Shown one piece after another: positions 16,368 to 25,604 of a DNA stretch of 64,000 nucleotides (position 1 is the stretch's first letter; each line of letters opens with the position of its first letter). The DNA is taken from contig NZ_CP011125.1 in the NCBI RefSeq assembly GCF_000737325.1, forward strand, positions 8,928,001 through 8,992,000. The letters are read 5' to 3'. The translations under genes and the position numbers were made by a program. The notes under the pieces are model-generated. The model made no database searches, had not been told where the DNA came from, and saw only the letters and a list, made by a program, of their open reading frames with translations. This DNA comes from Sandaracinus amylolyticus (GTDB lineage: Bacteria > Myxococcota_A > Polyangia > Polyangiales > Sandaracinaceae).

Positions 16368-16655
16368 GTGAGAATCATTCTTGACCGGGCGCCACGGGCG
16401 GCGGCGGTGCTCGCGATCGCGATCCGACTGGTCGCGAGCCTCGCCGTGGCGGTCTGCGTGGCCGCGGGGATGACGCGGTGGGTCCCTCCCGGCGGAGGCG
16501 TCGACCACGTCGTGGTGCCAGTCGTCGTCTTCCCGGTGATCTGGGCGACCGCGTTCCTCGTGCTCCAGGTCCGCCGAGGGCGGAGCGGGACGTCGGTCGC
16601 CGCCCTCGTCGCGGTCTCGGCCGCGAGCCTCCTGCCCTTCGTGATGGCGCGATGA
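16368..16655 (+). CDS. small integral membrane protein of iron-uptake operon
   Basis: About 95 residues from the GTG at 16368, with three hydrophobic segments and a short basic N-terminus. The GTG was chosen over an upstream TTG because that TTG is part of the -35 box. The stop overlaps the start of the PepSY gene (ATGA). Position at the head of a Fur-type operon suggests a helper for the reductase or transporter; no family recognised. Confidence 0.66.
   Translation: MRIILDRAPRAAAVLAIAIRLVASLAVAVCVAAGMTRWVPPGGGVDHVVVPVVVFPVIWATAFLVLQVRRGRSGTSVAALVAVSAASLLPFVMAR
16369..16384 (+). promoter_or_regulatory. Fur-box-like operator
   Basis: TGAGAATCATTCTTGA is close to the 7-1-7 Fur consensus TGAGAAT-N-ATTCTCA. 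It overlaps the start codon and first bases of the operon, so bound Fur would block transcription when iron is plentiful. Confidence 0.7.
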
Positions 16656-18268
16656 GCGAGCCGTCCGCGAGCGGGCCGTCGACGCGCCGTCGACTCTTCG
16701 AGGTGCACACGTGGAGCGGGCTCCTCGTCGGGCTCCTCGGCTTCGTGGTGATCGGCTCGGGCGCGATCGTCGTCTTCGCGGACGACATCGACGTGTGGGC
16801 GCACCGGGATCGACCGCACCCCGAGCTCCACGACGTCGACGCGCTCGGCCTCGAGCGAGCGATCGCGCGCGTCGCGACGACGGTGCCGCCCGAGCACCTC
16901 GAGGACATCGGCCTCTGGACGGCGCACGGCTCGGTCGTCGCGTGGATGCATCACCACACGACGGACGCGAGCGGCGCGCCCATCGAGCGCGGCACGGTGG
17001 TGCACCTCGACCCGGCCAGCTGGGGCGAGCGCGCGCGACGCAGCGGCACGGTCGACGAGGTGTTCGCGCCTTCGCCACGCGAGGCGCTCTCGCGCTTCTT
17101 CGTCGATCTCCACATCCGTCTGTTCCTGCCCGACACGACCGGGCTCTGGGCGACCGGCCTCGTGGGCTTCGGGCTCTTGCTGCTCGTGGTGACCGGGCTC
17201 TTCGTGCACCGGCCGTTCTTCCGTCACGCGACGCGGGTCCGCGGCACCGCCGCGCCGAGGAAGCTGCTGCACGATCTGCACACCGTGGTCGCGGTGTGGA
17301 CGCTGCCGTTCACCGCGGTGCTCTCGCTCACCGGCGCGTTCCTCTCGTTCGGCGGTGCGCTCGTGTTCCCGCTCCTCACCGAGGCCGCGTTCGGCGGGGA
17401 CGAGGCCGCGCTCGATCGCGCGTTCTCCGGCGCGCCCGAGCCCGCCGCCGAGATCGCGATCGCGCCCGCGACCACGGCGCTCGGCGCCGCGCTCACGGAC
17501 GCGCGCAGCCGCAGCGAGCACGACGCGCGGCGCGTCGAGTGGATCGAGGTCGCGCACTGGAGCCGCAGCGACGCGCACATGACGCTCTACACGAGCCCGG
17601 TGTTCGGCCCGCAGTACGACGTCTCGCATCGCTACGACGGCGACGGGACCTGGCGGAGCGTCCGCGCGTGCTTCGGGAACGGACAGTCGTTCGGCGGCGC
17701 GCTCTACCAGTGGATGTCGGCGCTCCACTACGGGAACTTCGGCGGAGGCCTGGTGCGCGCGCTGTGGATGCTGCTCGGCGTGCTCGCGGCGTCGCTCGCG
17801 CTGACCGGGCTCGGCATCTGGAGCGTGCGACGCACCGGCGGCGCCGAGGCGCGCGCAGGGCGCGTCGCGGGCGTGCTCACGATCGGCGCCGGGCTCGGGC
17901 TTCCGCTCGGCGCGGCGGTCGCGGTGCACGCGTGGGCGCTCGCGAACGCCTCCGGCGCGTCGCCGTACGCGGCGATGGCGGTGTCGCTGGTCCTCGGGCC
18001 GGCGATCGTCGTGTGGCACGCGGCGCGTCGTTCGTTCCGGAGCGTGCTGCGGCTCGGGCTCGTGGCGCTCGGCGTCGCGTGCGTGCTCGCGCCGCTCACG
18101 GCGCTCGTCGCGGTCGGGGATGCGTTCGGCGCGGCGTGGTGGATCGACGTGACGTTCGCCGTGACGGGCATCGCCGCGATCGCCGCGGGAGCACGCATCG
18201 GGCGCGCCGTCGCGCCGGACGTCGTGCGCCGCGTCGCGGTCTCCGGCCCGAGCGCGCGCGAGGCATGA
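16652..18268 (+). CDS. PepSY-domain membrane protein (ferric reductase-like)
   Basis: About 538 residues. Layout: first membrane helix at about 18-42, PepSY-like periplasmic region, conserved D-L-H-I-R-L-F-L and further helices with paired His (L-L-H-D-L-H-T), a second PepSY region, then a block of four or five C-terminal helices. PepSY-associated membrane proteins next to TonB receptors reduce ferric siderophores or handle haem. The histidines that could bind haem are present (H-x3-H pairs). Coupled upstream by ATGA and one base from the TonB receptor gene, in the same Fur-type operon. Confidence 0.83.
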   Translation: MSEPSASGPSTRRRLFEVHTWSGLLVGLLGFVVIGSGAIVVFADDIDVWAHRDRPHPELHDVDALGLERAIARVATTVPPEHLEDIGLWTAHGSVVAWMHHHTTDASGAPIERGTVVHLDPASWGERARRSGTVDEVFAPSPREALSRFFVDLHIRLFLPDTTGLWATGLVGFGLLLLVVTGLFVHRPFFRHATRVRGTAAPRKLLHDLHTVVAVWTLPFTAVLSLTGAFLSFGGALVFPLLTEAAFGGDEAALDRAFSGAPEPAAEIAIAPATTALGAALTDARSRSEHDARRVEWIEVAHWSRSDAHMTLYTSPVFGPQYDVSHRYDGDGTWRSVRACFGNGQSFGGALYQWMSALHYGNFGGGLVRALWMLLGVLAASLALTGLGIWSVRRTGGAEARAGRVAGVLTIGAGLGLPLGAAVAVHAWALANASGASPYAAMAVSLVLGPAIVVWHAARRSFRSVLRLGLVALGVACVLAPLTALVAVGDAFGAAWWIDVTFAVTGIAAIAAGARIGRAVAPDVVRRVAVSGPSAREA

Positions 18269-18269
18269 G

Positions 18270-20423
18270 ATGAGCGCGCGCGTCGCCGTGCTGATCGCGC
18301 TCGCGCTCGCGACGTGCGCGTCGCGCGCCCTCGCGCAGGATCCAGACGCGCCCGATCCGGCGTCGGACGAGCTCGACGACGACGATTTGCTCACCGAGGA
18401 CGTCGTCGTGTCGACGACGAGCGAGGCCGACGCGATCGCGGAGTCGGCGGACTCGGTGCTCGTGCTCGAGACCGACGTCGTGCGCATCCAGGCCGCCGAC
18501 GCGGGCGAGGTCCTCGCGCGACAAGAAGGGATCTCGGTGCGCCGCGGAGGAGGGCTCGGCTCGAGCGCGCGCATCTGCATCCACGGGATCTGCGACGCCG
18601 GGATCCGCTACTTCCTCGACGGCGTCCCGCTCGAGCTCGCAGGGTTCGGCCACGGGATCTCGAACGTCCCGCTCTCGATGGTCGAGCGCGTCGAGATCTA
18701 TCGCGGCGCGGTTCCGATCCGGCTCGGCACGGACGCGCTCGGCGGCGTGATCGACCTCGTGCGCGAGCAGGCGTACTTCGTCCCGCACGCGTCGGCATCG
18801 CTCCTCGCGGGCTCGTGGGGCACCTACCGCGCGTACGTCGACGGCGGCTACCGGCACGACGCGTCGGGCTTCTACGCGGGCGCGAGCGCGTTCGTCGATC
18901 ACGCGGACAACGACTACCCGATCGACGTGCTCGTGACCGACGCGGCGGGGCGCCTCTCACCGGCGCGCGTGCGCCGCTTCCACGACGCGTACGACGCGTA
19001 CGGCGTCGCGGCGGAGGTCGGTCTCGTCGGCGTCCCGTTCGCCGATCGGCTCCTGCTCCGCGGCTTCGTGAACGAGTACGACCGCGAGCTCCAGCACAAC
19101 GTCGTGATGACGGTGCCCTACGGCGAAGTGACGTACGGCGAGGTCTCGGCGGGCGGGCTCCTCCGCTACTCGCACACGATCGACACGCAGTGGTCGATCG
19201 ACGCGTTCGCCGGCTACACGCGCCGCGAGATCACGTTCCGCGACGCGTCGACGTGGGTCTACGACTGGCACGGACGGCGCGTCCGCGAGCGACGCGTCGC
19301 GGGCGAGATCGATCCTCGCGCGCGCGACCAGGTCGTGTGGGAGGACGCGGCGCCGGCGCGCCTGACGCTGTCGTTCCAGCTCACGCCCGAGCATCTCTTC
19401 GTCGCGAACGTCACGCCCGAATTCACGAGCCGCTCGGGCGACGAGCGCGTCCAGGTCGATCCGATGGCGCGCGATCCGCTCAGCGCGCAGCGCGACCTCT
19501 TCACGATGGTCTCCGGCATCGAGCACCGCATGAGCGTCTTCGACGACGCGCTCGAGACGTCGCTGTTCATCAAGGACTACGTCTACGCGAGCGCGTCGGA
19601 GGAGGTGCTGCGGGACTCGATCGTCGCGCGCCACGATCGCAGCACGCACGACGTCGGCGCCGGCGCGGCGGCGCGGTACCGCATCGCCGACGGCATCCTC
19701 GCGCGCGCGACGTACGAGTACGCGACGCGCCTGCCCGAGCCGTACGAGGTGTTCGGCGACGGAGTCCTCGTCGTCGAGAACCTCGATCTTTTGCCCGAGC
19801 GCAGCCACAACGCGACGCTCGAGGGATCGCTCGACGTGCGCGCCGACCCGGGGCGCTTCGAGGCGAGCATCGCCGGCTTCGTGCGCGCGCGGGAGAACAT
19901 GATCGTCCTCCTCGGCACCCAGCGGAGCTTCTCCTATCAGAACGTGTACAGCGCGCTCGTCGTCGGCGGCGAGGCGTCGGTGCGCTGGACGAGCCCGGGC
20001 GACTGGGTCGTGCTCGCCGCGAACGCGACGTACCAGGAGGACCGGAACACCAGCGCCGAGGGCACGTTCGCGCGGGTCCGCGGTGATCGCATCCCGAACC
20101 GGCCCTTCTTGTTCGCCAACTTCTCGGCCGAGCTCCACGCGAGCGGCGTGCTCGGCCATCGCGACGAGCTGACGCTCGGATGGCGTGGCCGCTACGTCCA
20201 CGAGTTCTTCCGCGGCTGGGAGTCGCAGGGGAGCGTCGAGCACAAGCAGACGGTGTCCTCGCAGCTCGCGCAGGACGTGTGGCTCACCTACGTGGTCGAC
20301 GGCGAGCCGCGCATCTCGACGTCGCTCGAGGTCCAGAACCTCGCGGACGCGGCGCTCTTCGACTTCTTCGGCGCGCAGCGCCCGGGGCGCTCGTTCTTCG
20401 TTCGCGTCACGGCGGAGCTCTGA
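18270..20423 (+). CDS. TonB-dependent outer-membrane receptor
   Basis: 717 residues. Signal peptide ending S-R-A-L-A-Q, a TonB-box-like segment (E-D-V-V-V-S), the plug domain (V-R-R-G-G-G-L-G-S-S and Y-F-L-D-G-V-P-L, M-V-E-R-V-E-I-Y-R-G), then a barrel of many strands ending S-F-F-V-R-V-T-A-E-L. Two Cys pairs flank the plug loop (I-C-I-H-G-I-C), unusual and possibly a disulphide. Takes up ferric siderophore or haem using TonB energy (family knowledge). The operon contains no biosynthesis gene, so it may use foreign siderophores. Confidence 0.92.
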   Translation: MSARVAVLIALALATCASRALAQDPDAPDPASDELDDDDLLTEDVVVSTTSEADAIAESADSVLVLETDVVRIQAADAGEVLARQEGISVRRGGGLGSSARICIHGICDAGIRYFLDGVPLELAGFGHGISNVPLSMVERVEIYRGAVPIRLGTDALGGVIDLVREQAYFVPHASASLLAGSWGTYRAYVDGGYRHDASGFYAGASAFVDHADNDYPIDVLVTDAAGRLSPARVRRFHDAYDAYGVAAEVGLVGVPFADRLLLRGFVNEYDRELQHNVVMTVPYGEVTYGEVSAGGLLRYSHTIDTQWSIDAFAGYTRREITFRDASTWVYDWHGRRVRERRVAGEIDPRARDQVVWEDAAPARLTLSFQLTPEHLFVANVTPEFTSRSGDERVQVDPMARDPLSAQRDLFTMVSGIEHRMSVFDDALETSLFIKDYVYASASEEVLRDSIVARHDRSTHDVGAGAAARYRIADGILARATYEYATRLPEPYEVFGDGVLVVENLDLLPERSHNATLEGSLDVRADPGRFEASIAGFVRARENMIVLLGTQRSFSYQNVYSALVVGGEASVRWTSPGDWVVLAANATYQEDRNTSAEGTFARVRGDRIPNRPFLFANFSAELHASGVLGHRDELTLGWRGRYVHEFFRGWESQGSVEHKQTVSSQLAQDVWLTYVVDGEPRISTSLEVQNLADAALFDFFGAQRPGRSFFVRVTAEL

Positions 20424-20429
20424 GCTACC

Positions 20430-20469
20430 TGAGAACGACATTGCGAATCGTTCTCACATCGCCTATCCT
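20430..20469 (+). promoter_or_regulatory. Fur-box-like site and promoter before the MxcI-like gene
   Basis: A perfect 9-bp inverted repeat TGAGAACGA / TCGTTCTCA (20430-20438, 20448-20456). The right half, TGCGAATCGTTCTCA, matches the Fur 7-1-7 pattern at most positions. TTGCGA-N17-TATCCT (20441-20469) overlaps it, so a bound repressor would cover the -35 box. Confidence 0.62.
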
Positions 20470-20498
20470 GGGACGGCTTCGCCGAAAGGATGCAGACG

Positions 20499-21740
20499 AT
20501 GCGCTCGAGGACGCCGACCGGTAGGAACCCATCCGCAGCAGCCGGGCTGCTGCTCGCAGGGATGCTCGCGGGCGCCGTCGGGTGCGGCGGCGACGACGAC
20601 ACGGGCGGCGGCCCGGGCCCGGAGGGACCGCTCTACGCCGTCATGTACGAGGTCTACGACGACGTCGGATCGACGAGCTACCTCAGCCTGCTCGACTCGC
20701 TCGACATCGAAGAGATCGACACGACACGCACGCGCGAGTACGGCGGCGGCCGCGCGTTCATCCAGGCCTACAACGGCTGGCTCTTCGTCGGGGAAGCGCA
20801 GTCTCCCACGGTGATCCGCTACAGCGTCGACGACGACGGAGAGCTGGTGGAAGAGGGGCGCGTCAGCTTCTCGAACTACGGCCTCGAGTCGGCGGTCCTC
20901 GACGACTGGGCGATCACCTGGCTCAGCCCGACGAAGGCCTACCTCGTGAACTTCGCCGACGGGCGGACGATCATCTGGAACCCGACGACGATGGAGATCA
21001 CGGGCGAGATCGAGCCCGCGGAGGAGTTCCTGCGCGAGGGTCTCTCGCTCGAGGGCGCACCGGCCGCCGTGCGCGGGAACCTACTGTTCCGGACGTTCAA
21101 CTGGGTGAACTACGACACGGCCGAGTACTCGACCGACTTCCTGCTCGCCATCTACGACACCGACAGCGACGAGCTGATCGAGCTCGTGACCGAGACGCGC
21201 TGTCCGGTGCCGGGCAACCTCGTGCACCAGGACGAGGCGGGCAACATCTACTTCAGCAACTGGCTGTGGCCGCTGGCGGGCACGATCATGCGCGACGCGC
21301 CCGAGAGCTGCGTCCTGCGCATCGCGCCCGGCGAGACCCGCTTCGACCCCGAGTGGACGCTCGACTACGCCGACGTCACCGACGGTCATCACGGCGCGAT
21401 GTTCACCTACGTGGGCGATGGCGAGGCGCTCGCGTCGGCGTTCTACGACGAGCGCACGTCGTTCGACGAGACGACGAACCCGTGGAGCTACCTGTCGACG
21501 CTGAACTGGCGCATCTGGCGCTTCGACATCGACGACCCGAGCACCGCGGCGCCGCTCGAGGGGCTCGACTTCAACGGTGGCGCGTTCACGCCCGTGCAGT
21601 TCGACGACCGCCTGCTCCTGATGGTCCCGGGCGGCGAGGCCGAGGGCTACGCGACGCAGATCTACGAGGTCGAGGGCAACCAGGCGACGCCGCGCGTCAG
21701 GCTTCCCGGCTGGTCGTATCAGTTCGTGAAGCTGCGCTGA
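20499..21740 (+). CDS. MxcI-like secreted lipoprotein
   Basis: About 413 residues, with a lipoprotein signal ending A-G-A-V-G-C followed by Gly/Asp. The rest has the strand-rich rhythm of a beta-propeller (Y-L-V-N-F-A-D-G-R-T-I-I-W-N-P repeating units). It resembles in context and shape MxcI of the Stigmatella myxochelin cluster, an iron-regulated lipoprotein of unknown role; that assignment is from memory. The ATG at 20499 is preferred over one at 20490 because it follows AAAGGA at proper spacing. Its 3' end overlaps the convergent gene by 22 bp. Confidence 0.66.
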   Translation: MRSRTPTGRNPSAAAGLLLAGMLAGAVGCGGDDDTGGGPGPEGPLYAVMYEVYDDVGSTSYLSLLDSLDIEEIDTTRTREYGGGRAFIQAYNGWLFVGEAQSPTVIRYSVDDDGELVEEGRVSFSNYGLESAVLDDWAITWLSPTKAYLVNFADGRTIIWNPTTMEITGEIEPAEEFLREGLSLEGAPAAVRGNLLFRTFNWVNYDTAEYSTDFLLAIYDTDSDELIELVTETRCPVPGNLVHQDEAGNIYFSNWLWPLAGTIMRDAPESCVLRIAPGETRFDPEWTLDYADVTDGHHGAMFTYVGDGEALASAFYDERTSFDETTNPWSYLSTLNWRIWRFDIDDPSTAAPLEGLDFNGGAFTPVQFDDRLLLMVPGGEAEGYATQIYEVEGNQATPRVRLPGWSYQFVKLR

Positions 21741-22954
21741 GCGGCGCGACGTCGCGCGATCACGAGCGCGAGGAGGAGGCCGATCGCCCACGTGGTGATC
21801 GGCCTTCGTGCGTCCGTCGCGCCCACCGCGCGGCAGCCGCAGCCGCCATCGCTCGACGTGCTCACCGGCATGCAGTAGCCGCCCATCGTGCTGCACACCT
21901 CGCCGCCGCGACACTCGTCGTCGTCGTCGCAGAGCACGCGGCACATGCCGCCGACGCACGTCATGCCGCCCGCGCAGTCGGTCGGCATCGTGCAGGTCAC
22001 GCGCACGCACTCGCCCGCGCTGCACCGCTCGCCGCCCGCGCACTCGCGATCCTCGGTGCAGCTCGTCGAGCTCGAGCCCGCGTCGTCGTTCGACGAGGTG
22101 CCGGCGTCGAGCGTGGTGCTCGCGTCGCGCACGCCCGCGTCGCTCGTGGTCGAGCCCGCGGGCGCGACGTCGAGCCGGATCGCCCAGTCCCCGCCGATGC
22201 CGGTCGCGCCGGTCGCGGGATCGCTGATGTCGCTCGACTCGTTCCAGTGCCAGCCCGCGGGGACCGCGCCGCCGAGCGCCTCGACCGCGTAGATGAAGCC
22301 GACGTTGTTCTCGATGCGTCCGTCGTCGTCGCGCAGACCGACCGCGCTGGGCGGCTCGAGGCCGAGATCGCTGCACGACGCGGACGTGCTGGCGCCGCTC
22401 GGGATCGTCACCACGACGCGCAGATACGTGTTGGGCGCATCGACGCGCGCCGAGATCGGCACCGACGTCAGCATCACCTCGTACATGCGCGAGCCCGGCG
22501 TGGTCTCGACGCTGAGGTTGAGCTCGGCGCTCTCCGCGAAGACCTGCGTCTCGCCGGGCCACGGGCCCGAGCCGGGCATGCTCGTGATCGATCCGCGAGG
22601 CGCGGTGGGACCCGCGTACACTTCGATCATCATCGAGACCATCCCGCCGCCCGCGGTGCCCGAGCACGTGTAGCCCTCGAGGATGCCGCCCGTGATCTGA
22701 GTGCGCGCGACGCCGACGTCGACCGAGGTGAGCGTGAGCGGGAACTCGTCCGCGCGCAGACCACCGCCCGAATCGAGCGGGCGGAACACCATGCCGAACC
22801 GCTCGCCGGCGCAGAAGCCGCACGAGATCGCGGCGGGCGACTCGCTCGTGAGCGTGTCGTACTGCACGCGTCGCTGCGCGCTCGCGGATGGAGCCGCGGC
22901 GACGATCGCGACGAGCACGAGCAGCGAGAGCGAAGACACTGCGTGGCGCGGCAT
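21719..22954 (-). CDS. secreted Cys-rich protein with MYXO-CTERM-like sorting tail
   Basis: Signal peptide ending S-A-S-A-Q. A beta-rich N-terminal domain of about 240 residues comes next, then a Thr/Asp/Ala linker, three short Cys knots (C-T-E-D-R-E-C, C-T-M-P-T-D-C, C-D-D-D-D-E-C; Dickkopf/EGF-like), and a tail of C-G-C-R, a hydrophobic helix and R-R-R. The tail matches MYXO-CTERM, used to anchor myxobacterial proteins at the outer surface. About 411 residues. Ligand unknown. Confidence 0.8.
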   Translation of the reverse strand: MPRHAVSSLSLLVLVAIVAAAPSASAQRRVQYDTLTSESPAAISCGFCAGERFGMVFRPLDSGGGLRADEFPLTLTSVDVGVARTQITGGILEGYTCSGTAGGGMVSMMIEVYAGPTAPRGSITSMPGSGPWPGETQVFAESAELNLSVETTPGSRMYEVMLTSVPISARVDAPNTYLRVVVTIPSGASTSASCSDLGLEPPSAVGLRDDDGRIENNVGFIYAVEALGGAVPAGWHWNESSDISDPATGATGIGGDWAIRLDVAPAGSTTSDAGVRDASTTLDAGTSSNDDAGSSSTSCTEDRECAGGERCSAGECVRVTCTMPTDCAGGMTCVGGMCRVLCDDDDECRGGEVCSTMGGYCMPVSTSSDGGCGCRAVGATDARRPITTWAIGLLLALVIARRRAAQRSFTN

Positions 22955-23113
22955 GCGATCGAGCCTATCAGCGGTGCGGATCGCACGGAAAGAAGGGGTG
23001 GGAAGACGCGCGAGGGGACACGATCTCGCGATCGCGCCCCCTCGCGGCGTCCCCCCTCCCCGCGCGCTCAACGCTGCTCGGCGGCCAAACGCGCGCGGTC
23101 GCTCGTGCGTGCA

Positions 23114-24781
23114 TCAACGCCGGCGGCGCGTGATCGCGAGCGCGATCACCACACCGACGGCCAACAGCACGCTGGCTCCTCCTGCGCGCGAGCTCGCGCT
23201 CGCCGCGCAGCGCGGTCCTCCTCCGCCCGGACGCAGCGCGCGGCGCGCTGCCGTCGCCCGCAGGCGATCCTCGGACGTCCACGGCGCGAAGTCGCCGCTG
23301 CGCATGTCGTCGCAGAGGTCCTCGTCGCTCCCGCCGTACGCGATGCCCTCGCGCCACCGCTCGGCCCGACCGCTCGGCAGCTCGATGCGCTGCGGCGCGG
23401 TCCAGTGCAGGTACTGCTCGCTGCACTCCGTCACGACCGTCGCGACGTGCGCGTTCGAAACGTCGGGCAGGCCCGAGTCGAGCGAGAACGTCGGGTCGAG
23501 CGTCATCTCGTCGGCGCTCATCGTCGTGAAGAGGCGCGTGAGCCGCGCGTGCCGCGCGAGCATCTGCTGCGCCTCGCGACGCGGCTCGACGATCTGCGTC
23601 TCGAGCGCGGCGACGAGCCCCGCCGCGTCGAGCTCGCCGTCGAAGCCGCACGTCGCGGCCGAGCCCCACGAGAAGAAGAGGCAGTTGTAGTACTGGCTCG
23701 GATCGCTCGCGTACATCGCAGGCGGCGGCAGGAAGCGCGCGAGGATGCCGAGGAGCTGCGAGTCGCCGACGAACCCGCGGCCGCGCAGCTGCTGGAGGAG
23801 GTCGGTCGGATCGGTGAGCGTCGCGAGGTCGCTCACCGAGGGCAGCTCGAGGAAGAGATCGGGCGTGCGCCCCGCGAACTCGGGCACGAAGCCGCGCCCA
23901 CCCGCGTCGTCGATCAGGTTCGAGACGTACGTCGGGTAATACGAGAAGTCCCGCCACAGCCGGACGTCGTCGTACGTGGGCTCGACGCGCGAGTAGTTGT
24001 TCGGCGTCGCGTACCGATCGGCGAGGAAGTACGCGATGATCGGCATGTCGGGGATCGTCGCGATCGCGGTCAGGCGGATCGGCACGCACGGCTGGCCCTC
24101 GCGATAGCGCAGCACGATCGGCTGGATCTCGCGGGTGCTCGCGTTCGCGAGGAGCTTCAGCGCGACGAAGACGTGGCGCGCCGCGACGTAGTCCGCGACG
24201 AGCGGGCGCGACGAGTCGGGGATGCGGTACTCGTTCTCGTCGAGCCACGCGAAGAGCTCGTCGGCCGAGCCCGACTGCAGCACGACCGCGTCGTACGGAC
24301 CGACCGCGCCGCGGAAGTGGACGGTCACGCCGCCGCCCGCGTCGGCGAACGAAGCGCCGGCGTCGGCGACCGCGCCGGGCGCGGGCCACGGGCCGTCGTC
24401 GGTGCCGTCGAGCTCGCAGCGCTCGGGCGGGTAGCGGCAGGTGCCGTCGGTGCGGCTCGCGAGATCGAAGCGCGTCGCGGTGCGCTGGCCGAGCTGGCGG
24501 AAGAGCTCGTCGCTGCCGACGTCGAGCTCGGGCACGCTCGGGAGCGGGAGGATCCACGCGAACGCGTCGGCCTCGCCCGAGTAGAGGATCTGCACGTGCG
24601 TGGTGAGCGTGCCGTCCCCCTCGATCGAGAAGAGGATGTTCTCGCCCGCCTGATCCATCGGGACGTTCTGGCAGAAGAACCCGCCGCACGCGGACGCGCG
24701 ATCGGGCGCGAGCAGCGATGCGCCGAGCGCGATCCCGAGCGCGCCCATGCACGACGTCCACCGACGATCGTTGGTGCTCAT
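23114..24781 (-). CDS. DUF2330 secreted protein with C-terminal membrane anchor
   Basis: About 555 residues beginning with a signal peptide that ends at A-C-G-G-F-F-C, the diagnostic DUF2330 start. A strand-rich ectodomain follows, and the C-terminus is Cys, a helix and R-R-R-R, similar in plan to MYXO-CTERM though without the C-G-C motif. DUF2330 proteins have no established function. Independent unit, divergent from the ECF sigma factor gene. Confidence 0.84.
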   Translation of the reverse strand: MSTNDRRWTSCMGALGIALGASLLAPDRASACGGFFCQNVPMDQAGENILFSIEGDGTLTTHVQILYSGEADAFAWILPLPSVPELDVGSDELFRQLGQRTATRFDLASRTDGTCRYPPERCELDGTDDGPWPAPGAVADAGASFADAGGGVTVHFRGAVGPYDAVVLQSGSADELFAWLDENEYRIPDSSRPLVADYVAARHVFVALKLLANASTREIQPIVLRYREGQPCVPIRLTAIATIPDMPIIAYFLADRYATPNNYSRVEPTYDDVRLWRDFSYYPTYVSNLIDDAGGRGFVPEFAGRTPDLFLELPSVSDLATLTDPTDLLQQLRGRGFVGDSQLLGILARFLPPPAMYASDPSQYYNCLFFSWGSAATCGFDGELDAAGLVAALETQIVEPRREAQQMLARHARLTRLFTTMSADEMTLDPTFSLDSGLPDVSNAHVATVVTECSEQYLHWTAPQRIELPSGRAERWREGIAYGGSDEDLCDDMRSGDFAPWTSEDRLRATAARRALRPGGGGPRCAASASSRAGGASVLLAVGVVIALAITRRRR

Positions 24782-24858
24782 CCGGCTTCGTCCCCCCACA
24801 CCGGCGCCCTGACGTCGCGCGCCGCGCGGGTGCGAACAGCAAGTCACGCGCCTGCAGG

Positions 24859-24896
24859 AATTGCCGGGAATTCCGCGATGTGAGAGGGTCGAGAGC
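24859..24896 (+). promoter_or_regulatory. possible ECF-type promoter
   Basis: GGAATT, 15 bp, then GTCGA, close to the -35/-10 spacing of ECF sigma factors (GGAACTT, GTC). It begins with the inverted repeat GGAATT-GCCG-GGAATTCC and lies about 130 bp upstream of the sigma gene, so it may be autoregulatory. Low confidence. Confidence 0.35.
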
Positions 24897-25019
24897 GCGC
24901 GGGGGCGCTCGGCGACGTGCGGAGGCGTGCCACGTGGAGATCGTCGCGCGACGTGGCGCGTCCGTGGGGGACGCCGCGTCGATCACGCGCGCGGTCACAG
25001 CGAGCGGGGACGCAGTCAC

Positions 25020-25604
25020 ATGGACGACAGGATGACCTGGGCGATGCCGCAGACGAACCCGGATCCCATCGAGGATCCGATCGAGCGATCGATCCGGGCG
25101 GGCGCGTTCCGAGACGCGATCGCCCTGTGCGCGCGCATGCATGGAGCGCCCCTCGGGCGGCTCTGCATGGCGATGTTGGGGAGCCAAGCCGAAGCGGAGG
25201 AGTGCGTGCAGGAGGTCCTGCTCGCCGCGCACGACGCGTTCCCCAGCTACCGCGGGGAAGGCACGGTGCGCGCGTTCCTCTTCGGCATCGCGCGACGGAT
25301 GTGCGCGCGACGGCTCGAGATGCGAGGACGACGCGAGCGCCGGCTGCGGCTGGTGCACGACGCGGACGCACCGTCGAGCGACCCGGAAGGGCTGCTCGAG
25401 GCGCGACGCGAAGCGGAGAAGGTGCGCGACGCGCTCGAGCGACTGAAGCCGAGCGAGCGCGACGCGGTGGTGATGCGGTACCAGGGCGGCCTCGAGTACC
25501 GCGAGATCGCCGCAGCGTGCGGCATCGACGAGCCCGCCGCGCGCAAACGCGTGAGCCGGGGACTGGCGCGGATGAAGGAGCTGCTCTCGGAGGTCGAGCG
25601 ATGA
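25020..25604 (+). CDS. ECF RNA polymerase sigma factor
   Basis: About 194 residues. Region 2 is seen in E-A-E-E-C-V-Q-E-V-L-L-A-A-H-D-A-F with R-A-F-L-F-G-I-A-R, and region 4 in R-D-A-V-V-M-R-Y-Q-G-G-L-E-Y-R-E-I-A-A with a helix-turn-helix ending A-A-R-K-R-V-S-R. The start at 25020 is the first ATG consistent with the family length. The stop overlaps the start of the huge FecR-VIT-vWA gene (ATGA), so the two proteins are made in step, as for sigma/anti-sigma pairs. Confidence 0.88.
   Translation: MDDRMTWAMPQTNPDPIEDPIERSIRAGAFRDAIALCARMHGAPLGRLCMAMLGSQAEAEECVQEVLLAAHDAFPSYRGEGTVRAFLFGIARRMCARRLEMRGRRERRLRLVHDADAPSSDPEGLLEARREAEKVRDALERLKPSERDAVVMRYQGGLEYREIAAACGIDEPAARKRVSRGLARMKELLSEVER

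Noticed and set aside
20582-24883. 1433-codon plus-strand open frame
   Set aside because: Arg-rich, no domain, crosses three well-supported genes; it is antisense or out of frame to the MxcI-like, MYXO-CTERM and DUF2330 genes.
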